From Actinoallomurus bryophytorum (GTDB lineage Bacteria > Actinomycetota > Actinomycetes > Streptosporangiales > Streptosporangiaceae), in the NCBI RefSeq assembly GCF_006716425.1, contig NZ_VFOZ01000001.1, forward strand, positions 4,216,001 through 4,280,000: a DNA stretch of 64,000 nucleotides, in the 5' to 3' direction. A program made the position numbers and the translations under genes. The notes under the pieces were generated by a model, which was not told where the DNA came from, did not search any database, and saw only the letters and a list, made by a program, of their open reading frames with translations. Positions 61,039-64,000 of the stretch are shown here, in pieces; position 1 is the stretch's first letter; the number at the start of each line of letters is the position of its first letter.

Positions 61039-62220
61039 ATGTTCCGAGCTCGTGACGCCGCGCGGGTCCTCGCGTGCGCGACGCTCGTCCTGGGCGCGTG
61101 TTCGCCCGCCAAGGACCCCGCCGCGGTCTCCGACGCGGCGATGAACTCCCGCTGGACCCGGGCCGGTGACGCCGCGGGCCCGGGGCAGTGGAGCGGTGCC
61201 GACGGCACCAGCTCGGTCCGCCTCCCTGACGGACGTGTCGCGTGGTTCTTCTCCGACACCTATCTCGGCCCGGTGAACCCGGACGGGTCGCGCAGCGGGG
61301 CCGGGTTCGTGCGCAACTCCCTGGTCGTGCAGGACGGGGACCGGCTGACCACGGTTCCCGCCGACACTCCCGTACGCCCGCCGCTCGGCACGCCGGGCTG
61401 GTACTGGGCCGGCGCCGGCCATGTCGAGGGCGGCAAGCTGGTGGAGTTCTACCACCGCCTCAACGGCTCGGGCGCGGACTTCGACTTCACCGAGCAGGGT
61501 GTGGCCCTGGCGACGTTCTCGCTGCCCGGCCTGCGGCTGGAGAGCGTGCGCGAGCTGCCGCAGGCCTGGCCCGCGCCGGCGCGCACTCCCGTCATGTGGG
61601 GCGCGGCGCTGTTCGACGAGGGATCGTGGACCTACGTCTACGGCTACCGGGGGCACCTGGACCGCCTGGACCGCCCCAAGTGGTTGTACGTCGCGCGCGC
61701 CCCGCGCGGCCACGTCACCGACGTTCCGTCCTGGCGGTACGACACGGGAACCGGCTGGTCGGCGGATCCGTCGCGCGCCGCGGAGCTGCCGACCCCCGTC
61801 GACAGCGGGTTCGGGATGGCGAGGGTCGGTGACGGCTACGCGCTGGTGACCCGGCGGCCGTCGGCGGACCTCGGGGACGGCGCCATGATCGCCTACCTGG
61901 CCGGATCCCCGGCCGGCCCGTTCCGCGAGGCGGACAGCGCCGTCATCTACCGGGCGCCGGAGGTCTCGTCGGGCTGGTTCGTCTACCAGGCGCGCGTCCA
62001 CCCCGAGCTCGGCGGCCACGGCCGGATCGTGATGTCCTACAACGTCAACACGACGCTCGTGGACGGCCAGTGCGTGCCGCAGAACCTCCGCCAGGCCTCG
62101 GTCTACCGCCCGAGGTTCGTGTCGGTCCCGCTCGGCGTCTTCCGCCGCGGGTACGCGGCGCCGCCCGCACGCGGCGTGACCGTCGGCCCGGGCTGGTTCC
62201 GCACCTGCCCGAGGCTCTGA
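61039..62220 (+). CDS. Lipoprotein with DUF4185/DUF5005-like beta-propeller
   Basis: A 393-residue exported lipoprotein. ATG 61039 opens MFRARDAARVLACATLVLGAC with lipobox LGAC. The mature part reads as a five-bladed propeller of the DUF4185/DUF5005 (glycosidase-like) type: VAWFFSDTYLGPVNPDGSRSG, FVRNSLVVQDGDRLTTVPAD, WGAALFDEGSWTYVYGYRG, MIAYLAGSPAGPF and RIVMSYNVNT. Such proteins may act on cell-wall glycans, but no catalytic residues are certain. Confidence 0.82.
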   Translation: MFRARDAARVLACATLVLGACSPAKDPAAVSDAAMNSRWTRAGDAAGPGQWSGADGTSSVRLPDGRVAWFFSDTYLGPVNPDGSRSGAGFVRNSLVVQDGDRLTTVPADTPVRPPLGTPGWYWAGAGHVEGGKLVEFYHRLNGSGADFDFTEQGVALATFSLPGLRLESVRELPQAWPAPARTPVMWGAALFDEGSWTYVYGYRGHLDRLDRPKWLYVARAPRGHVTDVPSWRYDTGTGWSADPSRAAELPTPVDSGFGMARVGDGYALVTRRPSADLGDGAMIAYLAGSPAGPFREADSAVIYRAPEVSSGWFVYQARVHPELGGHGRIVMSYNVNTTLVDGQCVPQNLRQASVYRPRFVSVPLGVFRRGYAAPPARGVTVGPGWFRTCPRL

Positions 62221-62290
62221 TCGACGCGGCCTATACCGAATCCCGTTCGCTTTGATCTAAGGTGGCGGCGCGGACGAGCGAGAGGACCCT

Positions 62291-64000
62291 ATGGGAATCG
62301 GGCTGACCGGGGAGCACCAGGCACTCGCCGCCTCGGTGCGCGCCTTCACGACGCGCCACGTCACGCGCGAGGTCGTACGCGCGGCGGTCGAGCGGGAACC
62401 CGAGGCTCGGCCCGCCTACTGGCAGGCGCTCGCCGGCCAGGGTCTGCTCGGCCCGCACATTCCGGAACGCAACGGCGGCCAGGGCTTCTCCCTGGTCGAG
62501 CTGGCCGTCGTCGTCGAGGAGATGGGACGCGCCGCGGCGCCGGGACCCTACGTCGCGAGCGTCCTGGCGAGCGCGGTCCTGGTCACGGCGGGCGCCGGTG
62601 AGGCGTTGCTGCCCGCCCTCGCCGACGGCGGCGCGATCGGCGCGGTGGCGCTGGCGGGCGGTCTGACCGGAAGGCGCGACGGCGGGTCACTCGTCGTGAG
62701 CGGTACCACCGAGCCGGTGCTGGGCGGACGGCACGCCGACATCTTCGTCGCCCCGGTCGCGACCGGGGCCGACGAGACGTGGGTGGCGCTGCGCCGGGAC
62801 GAGCTGGACGCCGTCGCACCACTGGAGAGCCTGGATCTCCTGCGCGGCGTGGCGGCGGTCGCGCTGACGGACGTGGAGATCCCCGTGGACCGGATCTTGA
62901 CCGGGCTCACGCGAGAACACGTGCTGGGCGTCGCGGCGGTGGTCCTCGGGGCCGAGGCGTGCGGCGTGGCCGGCTGGGCGGTCGACACGGCGGCGGCGTA
63001 CGCGAGGACGCGTGAGCAGTTCGGCCGGCCGATCGGGCAGTTCCAGGGGATCAAGCACAAGTGCGCCCGCATGCTGATCGAGCTCGAACGCGCCCACGCC
63101 GCCGTCTGGGACGCGGCCCACGCGGTGGGCCAGGGCGGGAGCCAGGCCGCGTACGCGACCGGGGTGGCGGGTGCGCTGGTCCCTGACGTCGCGGTCGCCG
63201 TCACCCAGGACTGCATCCAGGTGCACGGCGGCATCGGATACACGTTCGAGCACGACGCCCACCTGTACTACCGCCGTGCGCTCACCCTCCGCGCGCTCCT
63301 CGGCCGGGGCGGGCACGCGCGGGTGGCCGGGCTCGCGCTGGCCGGGGTGGCCCGGAGCCACGAGCTCGACCTGCCCGGCGAGGCCGAGCCCCTCCGGCAG
63401 GAGATCCACGAACAGGTCACCGCCCTGGCCGCGCTGAACGACAAGGACCGGGTCGCCGCACTCGCCGACGGCGGCTGGGTCCAGCCGCACCTGCCCAGGC
63501 CCTGGGGCCGCGCCGCGTCGCCACTGGAACAGGTCGTCATCCACCAGGAGCTGCGCGCCGCGGGCGTACGGCCGCCCGCCCTCCTGATCGGTGCCTGGGT
63601 GGTTCCGTCACTGGCGGCGTACGGCACGCCGGAACAGCAGGAACGCTTCCTGCCCGCGACGCTGCGCGGGGAGATCGTGTGGTGCCAGCTGTTCAGCGAG
63701 CCGGGGGCGGGCTCGGACCTGGCGGGGCTGCGCACCAGGGCGGAACGCGTCGAAGGCGGCTGGAGGATCTCCGGGCAGAAGATCTGGACCTCGCTCGCCC
63801 AGCACGCCCAGTGGGGCATCTGCGTCGCGCGCACGGACCCGGCCGCGCCCAAGCACAAGGGCATCACCTACTTCCTGGTCGACATGACCACGCCCGGCAT
63901 CGAGGTGCGCCCGCTCAAGGAGCTCACCGGGGACGAGATCTTCAACGAGGTCTTCCTCGACGAGGTGTTCGTGCCGGACGCGATGGTCGTCGGCGAGGTG
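62291..64000 (+). CDS. Second tandem-domain acyl-CoA dehydrogenase (3' end outside window)
   Basis: 570 codons are present, open to the window end. The protein begins MGIGLTGEHQALAASVRAF and follows the FadE34-type gene at 52508 along its length: REQFGRPIGQFQGIKHKCARML, QVHGGIGYTFEHDAHLYYRRA, WCQLFSEPGAGSDLAGL, GQKIWTSLAQHAQWGICVAR. The start is conserved between the two copies. It is expected to end about 160 codons beyond the window. It is a paralogue, not a repeat of identical DNA. Confidence 0.92.
   Translation, partial: MGIGLTGEHQALAASVRAFTTRHVTREVVRAAVEREPEARPAYWQALAGQGLLGPHIPERNGGQGFSLVELAVVVEEMGRAAAPGPYVASVLASAVLVTAGAGEALLPALADGGAIGAVALAGGLTGRRDGGSLVVSGTTEPVLGGRHADIFVAPVATGADETWVALRRDELDAVAPLESLDLLRGVAAVALTDVEIPVDRILTGLTREHVLGVAAVVLGAEACGVAGWAVDTAAAYARTREQFGRPIGQFQGIKHKCARMLIELERAHAAVWDAAHAVGQGGSQAAYATGVAGALVPDVAVAVTQDCIQVHGGIGYTFEHDAHLYYRRALTLRALLGRGGHARVAGLALAGVARSHELDLPGEAEPLRQEIHEQVTALAALNDKDRVAALADGGWVQPHLPRPWGRAASPLEQVVIHQELRAAGVRPPALLIGAWVVPSLAAYGTPEQQERFLPATLRGEIVWCQLFSEPGAGSDLAGLRTRAERVEGGWRISGQKIWTSLAQHAQWGICVARTDPAAPKHKGITYFLVDMTTPGIEVRPLKELTGDEIFNEVFLDEVFVPDAMVVGEV

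Overview
The window is GC-rich throughout, rich in GTG starts and 4-nt stop/start overlaps, and carries the actinobacterial block prfB - ftsE - ftsX - smpB - (penicillin-binding-like lipoprotein) - ssrA. The tmRNA tag reads ANSKRTQFALAA, close to what I remember for Thermobifida, so a filamentous actinomycete of the Streptosporangiales type is my best guess. Genus is not determined.

Layout. 0-12 kb is core chromosome: the end of a large NAD-glutamate dehydrogenase, a NUDIX hydrolase, two related lipoproteins, release factor 2, a small zinc-ribbon membrane protein, the FtsEX division complex, SmpB, and a lipoprotein with a penicillin-binding-protein fold that has lost all three catalytic motifs. 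12.4-13.2 kb is RNA territory: an unassigned three-hairpin element with a terminator, then ssrA with its promoter and terminators. 13.1-18.6 kb lies between two exact copies of a 22-bp sequence, one overlapping the ssrA 3' end and one abutting a truncated, frameshifted fructosamine-kinase gene. It holds a three-gene operon: a soluble TPR-like protein, a protein with three CxxC...CxxC modules, and a TPR-CHAT caspase-like protease. This is the best candidate for an undescribed conflict or signalling system.

19-35 kb is accessory: an imine-reductase-like enzyme with a MerR regulator, two GNAT acetyltransferases, an epoxide hydrolase, a pentapeptide-type protein, a second IF-1-like gene behind a structured leader, secreted proteins of unknown role, a PadR/membrane-protein pair, methyltransferase, phytanoyl-CoA-dioxygenase-like, TetR, ArsR, MaoC and LysR genes. 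35-43 kb holds acyl-CoA ligase and enoyl-CoA hydratase, a PP2C phosphatase, a second near-duplicate LysR, DoxX, and a rearrangement scar where an aldo/keto reductase and an MmyB-type regulator both lost their 5' ends. 43-52 kb has a SigE-family sigma factor with a membrane partner, a phosphotransferase, and a hemerythrin-photolyase-SDR-EI24 run. 52-64 kb has two tandem-domain acyl-CoA dehydrogenases of FadE34 type bracketing a RelE/DUF6247 toxin-antitoxin module (itself between 55-bp direct repeats), a second PadR/membrane pair, a transporter, two methyltransferases, a Trm112-like protein coupled to one of them, LysR/DoxX, and a lipoprotein.

How they work together: FtsEX controls septal wall hydrolysis and SmpB/ssrA rescue stalled ribosomes. 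The ligase, hydratases and dehydrogenases point to fatty-acid or steroid side-chain catabolism. Many small regulator-enzyme pairs share overlapping start/stop codons or operators visible upstream. Coordinates and motifs were read by eye; no database search was run.
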